Under the pieces are notes generated by a model. It saw nothing but the letters and a program-made list of their open reading frames with translations, was not told the origin of the DNA and made no database searches. This document shows positions 51,101-57,847 of a DNA stretch of 64,000 nucleotides, in pieces. This DNA comes from Candidatus Andeanibacterium colombiense. GTDB taxonomy: Bacteria > Pseudomonadota > Alphaproteobacteria > Sphingomonadales > Sphingomonadaceae. The DNA is taken from the NCBI GenBank assembly GCA_029202985.1, contig CP119316.1:806001-870000 (forward strand), written 5' to 3'. The first letter of the stretch is position 1. Every line of letters starts with the position of its first letter. A program made the translations under genes and the position numbers.

Positions 51101-51622
51101 CTGCGCGGATCGATCGGCAACCTCAACCGCGAGGGCCGCGAGCGACTGCGCGCGGCGTTCGAAGAGGTGAACGAGCACTTCCAGCGCCTGTTCACCCGCC
51201 TGTTCGAAGGCGGCGCGGCGCATCTCGCGTTGATCGACAGCGACGACCCGCTCGAAGCCGGCCTCGAGATCTACGCCCAGCCGCCGGGCAAGCGGCTCCA
51301 GTCGCTCACCCTGCTCTCGGGCGGCGAACAGGCGCTGACCGCGGTCGCGCTGATCTTCGGCCTGTTCCTGACCAACCCCGCCCCGATCTGCGTACTCGAC
51401 GAAGTCGACGCCCCGCTCGACGACGCAAACATCGACCGCTTCTGCGACCTGCTCGACGCGATGGCGAAGGAAACCGACACCCGCTACCTGATCGTCACCC
51501 ATAATGCGGTGACGATGAGCCGGATGCACCGCCTGTTCGGCGTGACGATGGTCGAAAAGGGTGTGAGCCGGCTGGTCAGCGTCGACCTTGGCGGAGCGGA
51601 GCAGTTGCTGGCCGCGGAGTAA
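48197..51622 (+). CDS. smc: Chromosome segregation protein SMC
   Basis: The condensin-like ATPase that folds and segregates the chromosome. In 1141 residues: Walker A GPNGCGKSN (31-39), a first coiled coil to about 490 rich in Ala/Glu/Arg, a hinge at about 500-620 (LPAALDRVRAAPGYERALAAVLG), a second coiled coil to about 980, and the C-terminal head with signature LLSGGEQALTA (1039-1049) and Walker B ICVLDEVDAPLDDAN. All ATPase motifs are intact. The coils are very Ala-rich, as expected at this GC content. Kleisin genes scpA/scpB are not in the window. Confidence 0.96.
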   Translation: MRIRKLKLSGFKSFVEPAELRIEEGLTGVVGPNGCGKSNLLEAIRWVMGENSPKSMRSGGMEDVIFAGTAQRPPRSFAEVVLHAEDDQQEDLEVVRRIERGAGSAYRVNGKDVRAKDVSLVFADAATGAHSPALVSQGKIAAVIAAKPAERRAMLEEAAGISGLHVRRRDAEGKLRQTEANLARLEDIMAGLDTQMASLRRQAKQAERYKLLSGKIQLAEARVLFARWRDAAAAADEARKAAQRADALVAEAQAQTKEAQTAQAEFASRLAEARDELADRRDDAQAHGHRMAALTSQLEAAEQRLADLDRQKARLEQDRGDADRLTKDAADALQRLESELQTAEQALAADEARRPSIALAVERNESASRTAELELARATADHAGVEAEWRVAEAEVSQAQARLARLDSEARRQDEARVAVNAAGDPAAAVAGAKAAAEAAGATLAKLREALAGQQAKKDALSAARDEAASLFAGAKAELAGIEREFNALQRDREARAKQAANKHGLPAALDRVRAAPGYERALAAVLGRDAKSPLGKPEGDTEGRFWVGSPAPAPVADSLAAHVPGCPPELAARLALVHVADADDGRLLKPGEWLVTKAGALRRWDGFVARGEGASEAARLEAENRFGELEAELPGRRAAAEEGERRQAAAQSELAALQQALIAAEREIAQASETERAALRALDQAEAARERHAARLAELEASKTDLAEQRAAAEAELKAAQDRRLALPDPESGRAGLAAAQAKHEASRSALQAAMAELAAHDQALAVGRERRSARAADIRGWEARAGDASRRLADMAARFEEIDEERAVIAAKPASLVAEIERGDEVRARLGAELAAAEAAVSEVAGDAQAADKRLADLTEALSTAREARAGAGARAENEEQRREDMARQSGERFQCPPPLLAARFEFDAEQVAGSAEEGAEMDRLGAERERIGPVNLVAAEELAKIEEEHGTNAAEQGELAEAVNRLRGSIGNLNREGRERLRAAFEEVNEHFQRLFTRLFEGGAAHLALIDSDDPLEAGLEIYAQPPGKRLQSLTLLSGGEQALTAVALIFGLFLTNPAPICVLDEVDAPLDDANIDRFCDLLDAMAKETDTRYLIVTHNAVTMSRMHRLFGVTMVEKGVSRLVSVDLGGAEQLLAAE

Positions 51623-51639
51623 GCACCCTGTCGCGAGAC

Positions 51640-51707
51640 TCCCTGCGACGGCAGGGACCTCAGGCCCTCTCGCGCACCGCCGCCCGAGACCCCTGCCTTC
51701 GCAGGGG
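51640..51707. repeat. GAAG-loop palindromic repeat, copy A (smc-soxR spacer)
   Basis: Two hairpins, TCCCTGC-GACG-GCAGGGA (51640-51657) and CCCCTGC-CTTC-GCAGGGG (51690-51707), joined by 32 bases. Its reverse complement matches the start of copy B in rsmE over 22 bases. It lies between the convergent smc and soxR genes and may also end their transcripts. Confidence 0.7.
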
Positions 51708-51721
51708 TTCGGTGAATGACC

Positions 51722-52162
51722 TCAGTTCAGCACCAGCTGCGGCCCGGTTCCGCGCGCCGCCATGCGGTCGTCCTTGTTGTAGAGCTGGCATTTCTGCAGG
51801 CTCAGGCAGCCGCAGCCGATGCACTGGTCAAGCTGGTTGCGGGTGCGGGTGAGGAGCTTGATCTTCTCGTCGATCGCGACGCGCATCGAGCGGCTGATCC
51901 GCTGCCAGTCGCCCAGAGTGGGCGTGCGGCCCTGCGGGAGCTGCGCCAGTTCGGCCTCGATCTCGACCAGGCCAAGGCCCAGTTTCTGCGCGATCAGGAT
52001 GAAGCTTACCCGGCGGATGTCGGAACGCAAAAAGCGCCGCTGGTTGCCGCCGGTGCGCAGCGACGCGATCAGCCCCTTCGATTCGTAGAAGCGGATCGCG
52101 GAAACCGCCACGCCGGTGCGGCGGGCGAGCGTGCCAATCGGAATAAACCCATCATTACCCAT
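51722..52162 (-). CDS. soxR: Redox-sensitive MerR-type regulator SoxR
   Basis: A 146-residue MerR family sensor of redox-cycling drugs and nitric oxide. The N-terminal winged helix (IGTLARRTGVAVSAIRFYESKGL near 9-32) leads to a dimerisation helix and the [2Fe-2S] cluster motif CIGCGCLSLQKC (Cys114, 117, 119, 125), the defining CxxCxCx5C. All ligands are present. The ATG at 52162 gives the usual length. It is divergent from a VOC gene with a near-consensus SoxR box between. There is no soxS, as outside enterics, so SoxR should act directly on its targets. Confidence 0.95.
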   Translation of the reverse strand: MGNDGFIPIGTLARRTGVAVSAIRFYESKGLIASLRTGGNQRRFLRSDIRRVSFILIAQKLGLGLVEIEAELAQLPQGRTPTLGDWQRISRSMRVAIDEKIKLLTRTRNQLDQCIGCGCLSLQKCQLYNKDDRMAARGTGPQLVLN

Positions 52163-52204
52163 GCCAGGACCCCCATCCTCGGTTGCATGCGACTCAGTGC
52201 TTGA

Positions 52205-52222
52205 CCTCGATTTAGCTTGAGG
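52205..52222. promoter_or_regulatory. SoxR box between soxR and the divergent VOC gene
   Basis: CCTCGATTTAGCTTGAGG matches the known SoxR operator CCTCAAGTTAACTTGAGG at 15 of 18 positions, including both outer arms. TTGACC begins at 52201, a plausible -35 for a long-spacer MerR-type promoter reading toward the VOC gene. Confidence 0.85.
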
Positions 52223-52304
52223 TTGCACAACCCACAAGCACGCTGATTCGCGAAGCTTGTTTGCCTAACGGCGCAGCAAGACAATTGGATGAAGGAGTAA
52301 CCAA

Positions 52305-52688
52305 ATGTCTAACGAAGCGAAAAAAGGCCGGTTGGAGCATGTCAATCTGACCGTTTCGGACCCCGAGCGCCTGTCGCTCCTGCTCCAGCAATTGCTCGGC
52401 TGGCACGAACGCTGGCGCGGCGAGGCGATGGTCGGCGGCTGGACGATCCATGTCGGCGACGAGGACGACTATCTCGCGCTGTACAGCGACCGCGCCCCGC
52501 CTGCCCGCTTCGCCAAGGGCGCGCCGCTCAACCATGTCGGGCTGCTGGTCGGGGATCTCGAGGCGGCGGAACGGGTGGTGATCGAAGCCGGGCTGGAGCC
52601 GTTCAACCACAGCGATTACGACCCTGGCCGGCGGTTCTACTTCTTCGACTGGGACGGGATCGAATTCGAGGTAGTCACATACAATTGA
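52305..52688 (+). CDS. VOC family protein, predicted SoxR target
   Basis: A 127-residue vicinal-oxygen-chelate protein: GRLEHVNLTVSDPERLSLLLQQLLGW opens the first module, LNHVGLLVGDLEAAERVV the second, and FYFFDWDGIEFEVVTYN ends it with the metal-ligand Glu in the usual place. It is divergent from soxR with a near-consensus SoxR box in the shared spacer, pointing to induction by redox-active compounds. VOC proteins can bind or modify drugs, or act as glyoxalases; the substrate is not known. Confidence 0.85.
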   Translation: MSNEAKKGRLEHVNLTVSDPERLSLLLQQLLGWHERWRGEAMVGGWTIHVGDEDDYLALYSDRAPPARFAKGAPLNHVGLLVGDLEAAERVVIEAGLEPFNHSDYDPGRRFYFFDWDGIEFEVVTYN

Positions 52689-52689
52689 C

Positions 52690-52776
52690 CGTCATTGCGA
52701 GGGACCGAAGGCCCCGCGGCAAGCCAGTGCGTCAGAGCATAACGGCCCTGGTTGCTTCGCTACGCTCGCAATGACG
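52690..52776. repeat. Inverted-terminal-repeat element, copy 2 (87 bp)
   Basis: CGTCATTGCGAG at 52690-52701 and CTCGCAATGACG at 52765-52776 are the same perfect 12-bp ends seen at 6230-6312. The right ends of the two copies match at nearly every position over about 24 bases, while the centres differ. It sits between convergent VOC and ubiA stops. Confidence 0.82.
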
Positions 52777-52780
52777 AAGC

Positions 52781-53689
52781 CTAGGCATTCCCCGCCACGA
52801 AGCACGCCGCCGCGACCAGCAGGCCCGCGAAGCGGTTCGAGCGGAAGCGCGCGAGTGCGTTGTCGCCGTCCGCGGGATCGAGCGTCATCACCTGCCACGC
52901 GAAATGCACCGCCGCCGGCAGCAGCGCCAGCAGCGCCAGCGGATCGGGCCGCAGCAGCCAGATCGCGAGGCCCCACAGGCCCACGGCGCCCGCGAAGAAC
53001 GCCGCCACCCCGCCCTTCACATGGCGGCCGAGGCGCAGCGCGGAGCTCTTGATCCCGACCAGCGAATCGTCCTCGCGGTCTTGCAGCGCGTAAATCGTGT
53101 CGTAGCCGATGCACCACAGGATCGCGCCGGCGTAGAGCGCCGCGAGCACGTCGAGCCGGTCGCCCCGCAGCGCAACCCAGCCGACCGGCGCACCCCAGGT
53201 GAACACCAGCCCCAGCCACGCCTGAGGCCACCAGGTGATGCGCTTCATGAACGGATAGGCGGCGACCAGCGCGAGGCTGCCGAGCGCGACCAGCTGCGCC
53301 GCGAGCCGCAGCTGGAACAGCACCACCAGCCCGATCGTGCACAGCACCAGCAGCCACGCCCACGCGGCCTTGCCGCTGACCCGCCCGCTCGCGACCGGCC
53401 GCGAGGCTGTGCGCGCGACCTGGCGGTCGAGATCGGCATCGACGATGTCGTTATAGACGCAGCCCGCGCCGCGCATCGCGATCGAGCCGGCCAGCATCCA
53501 CAGCAGCAATTGCCACTGCACCCCGGCGCCGGTCAGCCATACGCCCCAGGCGCAGGGCCAGAACAGCAGCCACCAGCCGATCGGCCGATCGAACCGCGCG
53601 AGCATCGCATAATCGCGCCACGGCAGCGGCAGGCGGGCGACGAGGCCCTTGTGCTGGCTGTCGGGGACGATCTGGGCGGCCTGGTTCAT
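52781..53689 (-). CDS. ubiA: 4-hydroxybenzoate octaprenyltransferase
   Basis: An inner-membrane prenyltransferase that attaches the isoprenoid tail to 4-hydroxybenzoate in ubiquinone synthesis. The 302-residue, roughly nine-helix protein has both aspartate-rich motifs: CVYNDIVDADLDRQVARTASRPVASG near 77-102 and the second, GYDTIYALQDREDDSLVGIKSSA near 190-212, plus RFDRPIGWWLLFWP near 32-45. AGGTGA upstream supports the ATG at 53689; a GTG at 53698 would add three residues. It is divergent from the M20 peptidase gene. Confidence 0.94.
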   Translation of the reverse strand: MNQAAQIVPDSQHKGLVARLPLPWRDYAMLARFDRPIGWWLLFWPCAWGVWLTGAGVQWQLLLWMLAGSIAMRGAGCVYNDIVDADLDRQVARTASRPVASGRVSGKAAWAWLLVLCTIGLVVLFQLRLAAQLVALGSLALVAAYPFMKRITWWPQAWLGLVFTWGAPVGWVALRGDRLDVLAALYAGAILWCIGYDTIYALQDREDDSLVGIKSSALRLGRHVKGGVAAFFAGAVGLWGLAIWLLRPDPLALLALLPAAVHFAWQVMTLDPADGDNALARFRSNRFAGLLVAAACFVAGNA

Positions 53690-53731
53690 GAGCTTCACCT
53701 AAACGGCTCACCCGCCTTGCGGAAGCCGCAA

Positions 53732-53757
53732 TCCTTCTTCCCCTCGATCGGAAGAAG
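53732..53757. repeat. Perfect hairpin in the ubiA/M20 peptidase promoter region
   Basis: CCTTCTTCC and GGAAGAAGG form a 9-bp stem with loop CCTCGATC, in the 131-bp divergent spacer. It may be an operator or an RNA hairpin in the 5' leader of the peptidase gene; nothing decides between them. Confidence 0.4.
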
Positions 53758-53820
53758 GGTGGTTGCGCTCCGCCGCCGCGCCGCGCAAAAACGGTTTCAC
53801 CGGCTACCAAGGAAATCCGA

Positions 53821-55214
53821 TGCGCCTCCCCCTGCTTGCTTTGACGACTGCCCTTGCCCTCACCCTGCCCCAGGCCGCCTCTGCCCAGCAGGACATGCCG
53901 ACTACCCAACCTGGCAAGGAAGCGCTCGACATCCTCAAGCAGATCGTCGCGATCCCGAGCGTGATGGGCCGCGGCAACGTGCCCAAGGTGGCCGAGGCGC
54001 TGCGCGCGCGGCTGATCGCGGGCGGCTTCGCGCCGGAGGATGTCGTGTTCACCCCGGTGGGCGAGACGGGCTATCTCACCGCGCGCTATCGCGGGCGCGA
54101 TTCGAAGCTCAAGCCGGTGGTGATCAACCCGCATATGGACGTGGTCGAGGCCAATCCGGCCGATTGGGAGCGCGATCCCTTCACCCCGGTGACCGAGAAC
54201 GGCTATCTCTACGGACGCGGCTCGGCCGACGACAAGGGCGACCTCTCGATGGTGGTCGCGGCGCTGCTCGACCTCAAGCGCCAGGGCTGGGTCCCGTCGC
54301 GCGACGTGATCCTGGGCGCCTCGGGCGATGAGGAGACGCTGATGCGCTCCACCGCCGCGCTCGCGGAATCGCTCAAGAATGCCGAGCTGGTGCTCAATGC
54401 CGACGGCGGCGGCGGCGAGCTTGCGAACGATTTCACCCCGATCGTCTACAGCGTGCAGGCGGGCGAGAAGACCTATGCCGACCTCAAGCTCTCGATCACC
54501 GATCCGGGCGGCCATTCGAGTCGGCCGGGATCGCTCAATGCGATCGGCGCGATGTCGCGCGCGCTGGCGAAGATCGATGCCTACAAGTTCCCGCCGCAGA
54601 TCAGCCCGCTGACCAAGGCCTATTGGGAAGGCACTGCGCCGCACGCGCCCGAGGAAATCGCGCAGGCGATGCGTGCCTATGCCGCCGATCCGAACAACCT
54701 CGGCGCGATCGAGGCATTGTCCTCGCGCCCCGAATATGTCGGGCTGGTGCGCACCACCTGCGTGCCCACCATGGTCAACGGCGGCCATGCGGCCAATGCG
54801 CTGCCGCAATCGGTCACCGCCAACATCAATTGCCGGATCTTCCCCGGCACCACCCGGCTGCAGGCACGCGACATCATCGCTGGCGTGATCGGCGACGACC
54901 ATATCAAGGTCGAACTGACCGACGACGGTTCGCTGGAGGCGCCGGAAAGCCCGCTGCGCGACGATGTGATGAAAGCGATCGGCACCGCGGTGCACCAGCG
55001 CATCCCGGGCCTCGCGGTGGTCCCGTCGATGAGCGCGGGGGCGAGCGATTCGATGTATTTCCGCGCGCTCGGCATTCCGGCCTATGGCGTCGCGGCGACC
55101 TTCATGCGCCCCGATGACGATTTCTCGCACGGGCTCAACGAGCGCCTGCCGCTCGCGACGATCGATCCCGGCGTGAAGCAGTGGGAAACCGTGCTTAAGA
55201 CGCTGCTGAAATAA
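53821..55214 (+). CDS. Secreted M20/M25/M40 family metallopeptidase
   Basis: A 464-residue two-zinc exopeptidase with a signal peptide (MRLPLLALTTALALTLPQAA, cleavage after ASA). The catalytic metal ligands are in NPHMDVVEANPADW (His105, Asp107), GRGSADDKGDL (Asp138) and SGDEET (Glu171-Glu172); the dimerisation lid follows (about 205-330), and the last ligand His is in DDDFSHGLNERL near 435-446. It is a carboxypeptidase or dipeptidase type; the substrate is not set by sequence. AAGGA precedes the ATG. It is two bases upstream of rsmE. Confidence 0.9.
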
Positions 55215-55216
55215 TC

Positions 55217-56038
55217 ATGCCGGCAACCCCCGCCTGGCCGCCCAAGAGCGCGCCGCGCCTGTTCATACCCGGGCCTTTGGCCGCAGGGCACACGCTCGCG
55301 CTGGAAGGACCGCAAGCGCATTACCTCGCGCGGGTGATGCGCGTGGCCGAAGGCGATGCGGTGATCCTGTGCGACGATCTTACCGGGGAATGGGCCGCGC
55401 GAGTAACCGAAGCGGGCAAGCGCGAGGTGACGCTGGAAGTGGCGGAGCGGCTGCGCGAGCGCCAGCCGGTGCCCGATTTCACACTCTGCGCCGCACTGCT
55501 CAAGAAGGACCGCTTCGACTGGGTCTTGGAGAAGGCGACCGAGCTGGGCGTGCGGCGAATCCAGCCGGTTCTGACCCGCCGCTGCGTCGCCGACAAGCTG
55601 AACCTTGAGCGCGCGCGGGCCGCGATCGTCGAGGCGGCCGAGCAATGCGCGCGCACCGCCCTGCCCGAGCTGGCCGAGCCGGTGAAGCTCGACGCACTGC
55701 TCAAGAGCTGGGATGCCTCGCGCGCGCTGTTCTTCGCCGACGAGGCGGGCGGCGAGCCTGCAGCGGAAGCATTTGCCGAACCCCTGCGAAGGCAGGGGCC
55801 TCAGTCGGATTCGCGCGACACCGAGGGAGGTGCCCGCCTGCGCGGGGACTCGCTGAAGGCCGCGCTCCTCGTCGGCCCCGAGGGCGGGTTCGACGATGCC
55901 GAGCGCGCCGCGATCCGGGTGCTTTCCGCCGCTGTCCCGATCACCCTCGGCCCGCGGATCCTGCGCGGAGAAACCGCCGCGATTTCAGCGACCGCCGTGT
56001 GGATGGCGCTGGCCGGCGATTGGTCGCAAATCGCCTAA
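55217..56038 (+). CDS. rsmE: 16S rRNA (uracil1498-N3)-methyltransferase with in-frame repeat insertion
   Basis: RsmE methylates U1498 of 16S rRNA. The SPOUT fold is complete: N-terminal PUA-like domain to about 75, CAALLKKDRFDWVLEKATELGV near 91-112, and the knot motifs LLVGPEGGFDDAE near 217-229 and LGPRILRGETAAI near 244-256. At 273 residues it is about 25 longer than usual. The excess is at about 188-212, exactly where the DNA carries a palindromic repeat, read as Arg/Gly/Asp-rich sequence between two conserved blocks without breaking the frame. Starts two bases after the peptidase stop. Confidence 0.93.
   Translation: MPATPAWPPKSAPRLFIPGPLAAGHTLALEGPQAHYLARVMRVAEGDAVILCDDLTGEWAARVTEAGKREVTLEVAERLRERQPVPDFTLCAALLKKDRFDWVLEKATELGVRRIQPVLTRRCVADKLNLERARAAIVEAAEQCARTALPELAEPVKLDALLKSWDASRALFFADEAGGEPAAEAFAEPLRRQGPQSDSRDTEGGARLRGDSLKAALLVGPEGGFDDAERAAIRVLSAAVPITLGPRILRGETAAISATAVWMALAGDWSQIA
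55778..55850 (+). repeat. GAAG-loop palindromic repeat, copy B, inside rsmE
   Basis: Hairpin CCCCTGC-GAAG-GCAGGGG (55781-55798), then 34 bases, then CCCGC-CTGC-GCGGG (55833-55846). The first 22 bases are identical to the reverse complement of copy A. It is in frame with rsmE and adds about 24 codons. Confidence 0.8.
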
Positions 56039-56082
56039 CTTTGCGCTGGCGCAGTGGCATTTAGCAACCTAATGGCACCGCC

Positions 56083-57453
56083 ATGAGCACGCGCGAGGCG
56101 TCCGCAGGAGAGGAACGGTTCCTTCAGAGCCGCGAGGATCTCATCGAGCCGATCGCGGCTGGAGAGAAGCCGCGCGAGCGCTGGCGGATCGGCACCGAGC
56201 ACGAGAAGATCGTGTTTGCGCACAGTGACTTCCACGCACCTTCCTATGACGAGCCGGGCGGCATCCGCGCGCTGCTTAAGGGCCTCGAGGAATTCGGCTG
56301 GGAGCCGATCGAGGAAGGCGGCAACGTCATTGCGCTGAAAGGCGCGGACGGGGCGGTCAGCCTCGAGCCAGCAGGCCAGTTCGAGCTTTCGGGCGCGCCG
56401 CTCGAGAACCTTCACCAGACCTGTTCCGAAACCGGCCGGCACCTCGCGCAGGTGAAGGCGGTCGGCGACCGGCTCGGGATCGGCTTCCTCGGCCTCGGCA
56501 TGTGGCCCGACAAGACCCGGGCCGAACTGCCGATCATGCCCAAGGGCCGCTACGAGATCATGCTCCGGCACATGCCGCGGGTCGGGACGATGGGCCTCGA
56601 CATGATGCTGCGGACCTGCACCATCCAGACCAATCTCGATTATTCGAGCGAGGCGGACATGGTGAAGAAGTTCCGGGTCAGCCTCGCGCTCCAGCCGCTC
56701 GCGACCGCGCTCTTCGCCAATTCGCCCTTCACCGAAGGCAAGCCCAACGGCTATCTCTCCTATCGCAGCCACATCTGGTCCGACACCGATCCGCAGCGCA
56801 CCGGCATGCTGCCGTTCGTGTTCGAGGACGGCTTCGGCTACGAACGCTATGTCGACTACATGCTCGATGTGCCGATGTACTTCGTCTACCGCGACGGCAA
56901 ATATATCGACGCCTCGGGCCTCAGCTTCCGCGATTTCATGGCGGGCAAGCTCTCGGTGCTCCCCGGCGAGTTGCCGCGCGAGAGCGACTGGATCGACCAT
57001 CTCTCGACCGCCTTCCCCGAGGTCCGCCTGAAGAGCTTCCTCGAGATGCGCGGCGCCGATGGCGGCCCGTGGAACAAGATCTGCGCCCTGCCCGCACTGT
57101 GGGTCGGCCTGCTGTATGACGATGCCGCGCTCGATGCCGCGTGGGAGCTGGTCAAGGGGTGGGACATGGACGAGCGCGAGGCATTGCGCGACGCGGTGCC
57201 CAAGCTCGCGCTCGACGCGCCCCTGCCGGGCGGCGGGAAGCTCAAGGACATCGCCGGCGAGGTGCTGAACATCGCCCGCTCCGGCCTCGCCGCGCGCGCG
57301 CGGCTCAACGACAGCGGCGACAACGAGACCGGCTTTCTCGCCCCGCTCGACGAGATCGTCGAGAGCGGGATCGTCCCGGCTCAGCGTCTGCTCGACCTGT
57401 ATAACGGGCCGTGGAACGGCGACATCACGCGGGTCTACGAAGAGAGCTTCTGA
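56083..57453 (+). CDS. gshA: Glutamate-cysteine ligase, plant/alphaproteobacterial type
   Basis: Makes gamma-glutamylcysteine, the first and limiting step of glutathione synthesis. The 456-residue protein belongs to the GCS2/plant-type class: RWRIGTEHEKIVFAHSDF near 31-48 (glutamate and metal site), EPAGQFELSGAPLENLHQTC near 98-117, RHMPRVGTMGLDMMLRTCTIQ near 164-184, and TAFPEVRLKSFLEMRGADGGPW near 310-331. It fits with the GST (YghU) found elsewhere in the window. Its stop overlaps the next start (TGATG). Confidence 0.93.
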   Translation: MSTREASAGEERFLQSREDLIEPIAAGEKPRERWRIGTEHEKIVFAHSDFHAPSYDEPGGIRALLKGLEEFGWEPIEEGGNVIALKGADGAVSLEPAGQFELSGAPLENLHQTCSETGRHLAQVKAVGDRLGIGFLGLGMWPDKTRAELPIMPKGRYEIMLRHMPRVGTMGLDMMLRTCTIQTNLDYSSEADMVKKFRVSLALQPLATALFANSPFTEGKPNGYLSYRSHIWSDTDPQRTGMLPFVFEDGFGYERYVDYMLDVPMYFVYRDGKYIDASGLSFRDFMAGKLSVLPGELPRESDWIDHLSTAFPEVRLKSFLEMRGADGGPWNKICALPALWVGLLYDDAALDAAWELVKGWDMDEREALRDAVPKLALDAPLPGGGKLKDIAGEVLNIARSGLAARARLNDSGDNETGFLAPLDEIVESGIVPAQRLLDLYNGPWNGDITRVYEESF

Positions 57454-57758
57454 TGGCCAAGGTCGCGGTGATCGGCCAGTTCCGGCTCCCGCCCGAAGCG
57501 CTGGAAGCGGCCCGGCCGATGATGGCCCGGGTGATGGCAGCGACTCGCGCCGAAGCCGGCTGCATCGAATACAACTACGCCGAGGATTTGCTCGATCCGG
57601 GCCTGATCCGGGTGTCCGAAGTATGGCACAGCCGCGCGCATCTCGCCGCCCATCTCACGACGCCGCACATGGCGGTCTGGAGCGAGGAACGCGCTGCGCT
57701 CGGTCTCCGTGGGCGGGCGATCACGATGTACGAAGTGGCGAGCGAAGAGCCGTTCTAA
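57453..57758 (+). CDS. ABM-domain putative quinol monooxygenase
   Basis: A 101-residue antibiotic-biosynthesis-monooxygenase (YgiN-like) protein: AVIGQFRLPPEALEAARPMM, CIEYNYAEDLLDPGLIRVSEVW and HLAAHLTTPHMAVWSE are the family blocks. These form small ferredoxin-like dimers; YgiN oxidises quinols, but many others are uncharacterised. Its ATG overlaps the gshA stop by one base, so the two are probably coupled, suggesting a link to thiol or quinone redox balance. Confidence 0.85.
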   Translation: MAKVAVIGQFRLPPEALEAARPMMARVMAATRAEAGCIEYNYAEDLLDPGLIRVSEVWHSRAHLAAHLTTPHMAVWSEERAALGLRGRAITMYEVASEEPF

Positions 57759-57772
57759 GATCCAAATCCTCA

Positions 57773-57838
57773 CGCCAGCGAAGGCTGGCGTCTCCCGGGC
57801 TCACGCGCCACTGCCCGGGACCCCAGCCTTCGCTGGGG
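57773..57838. repeat. GAAG-loop palindromic repeat, copy C
   Basis: Three nested stems: CGCCAGC-GAAG-GCTGGCG (57773-57790), CCCGGGC with GCCCGGG (57794-57800 and 57813-57819), and CCCCAGC-CTTC-GCTGGGG (57821-57838). Same architecture and loop sequences as copies A and B, with different stem bases. It lies between convergent genes. Confidence 0.75.
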
Positions 57839-57847
57839 TAACGACAG

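Noticed and set aside
48116..51529. Several long open frames opposite or within smc
   Set aside because: Alanine/arginine-rich shadows of the SMC coiled coil; no start signals and no domains.
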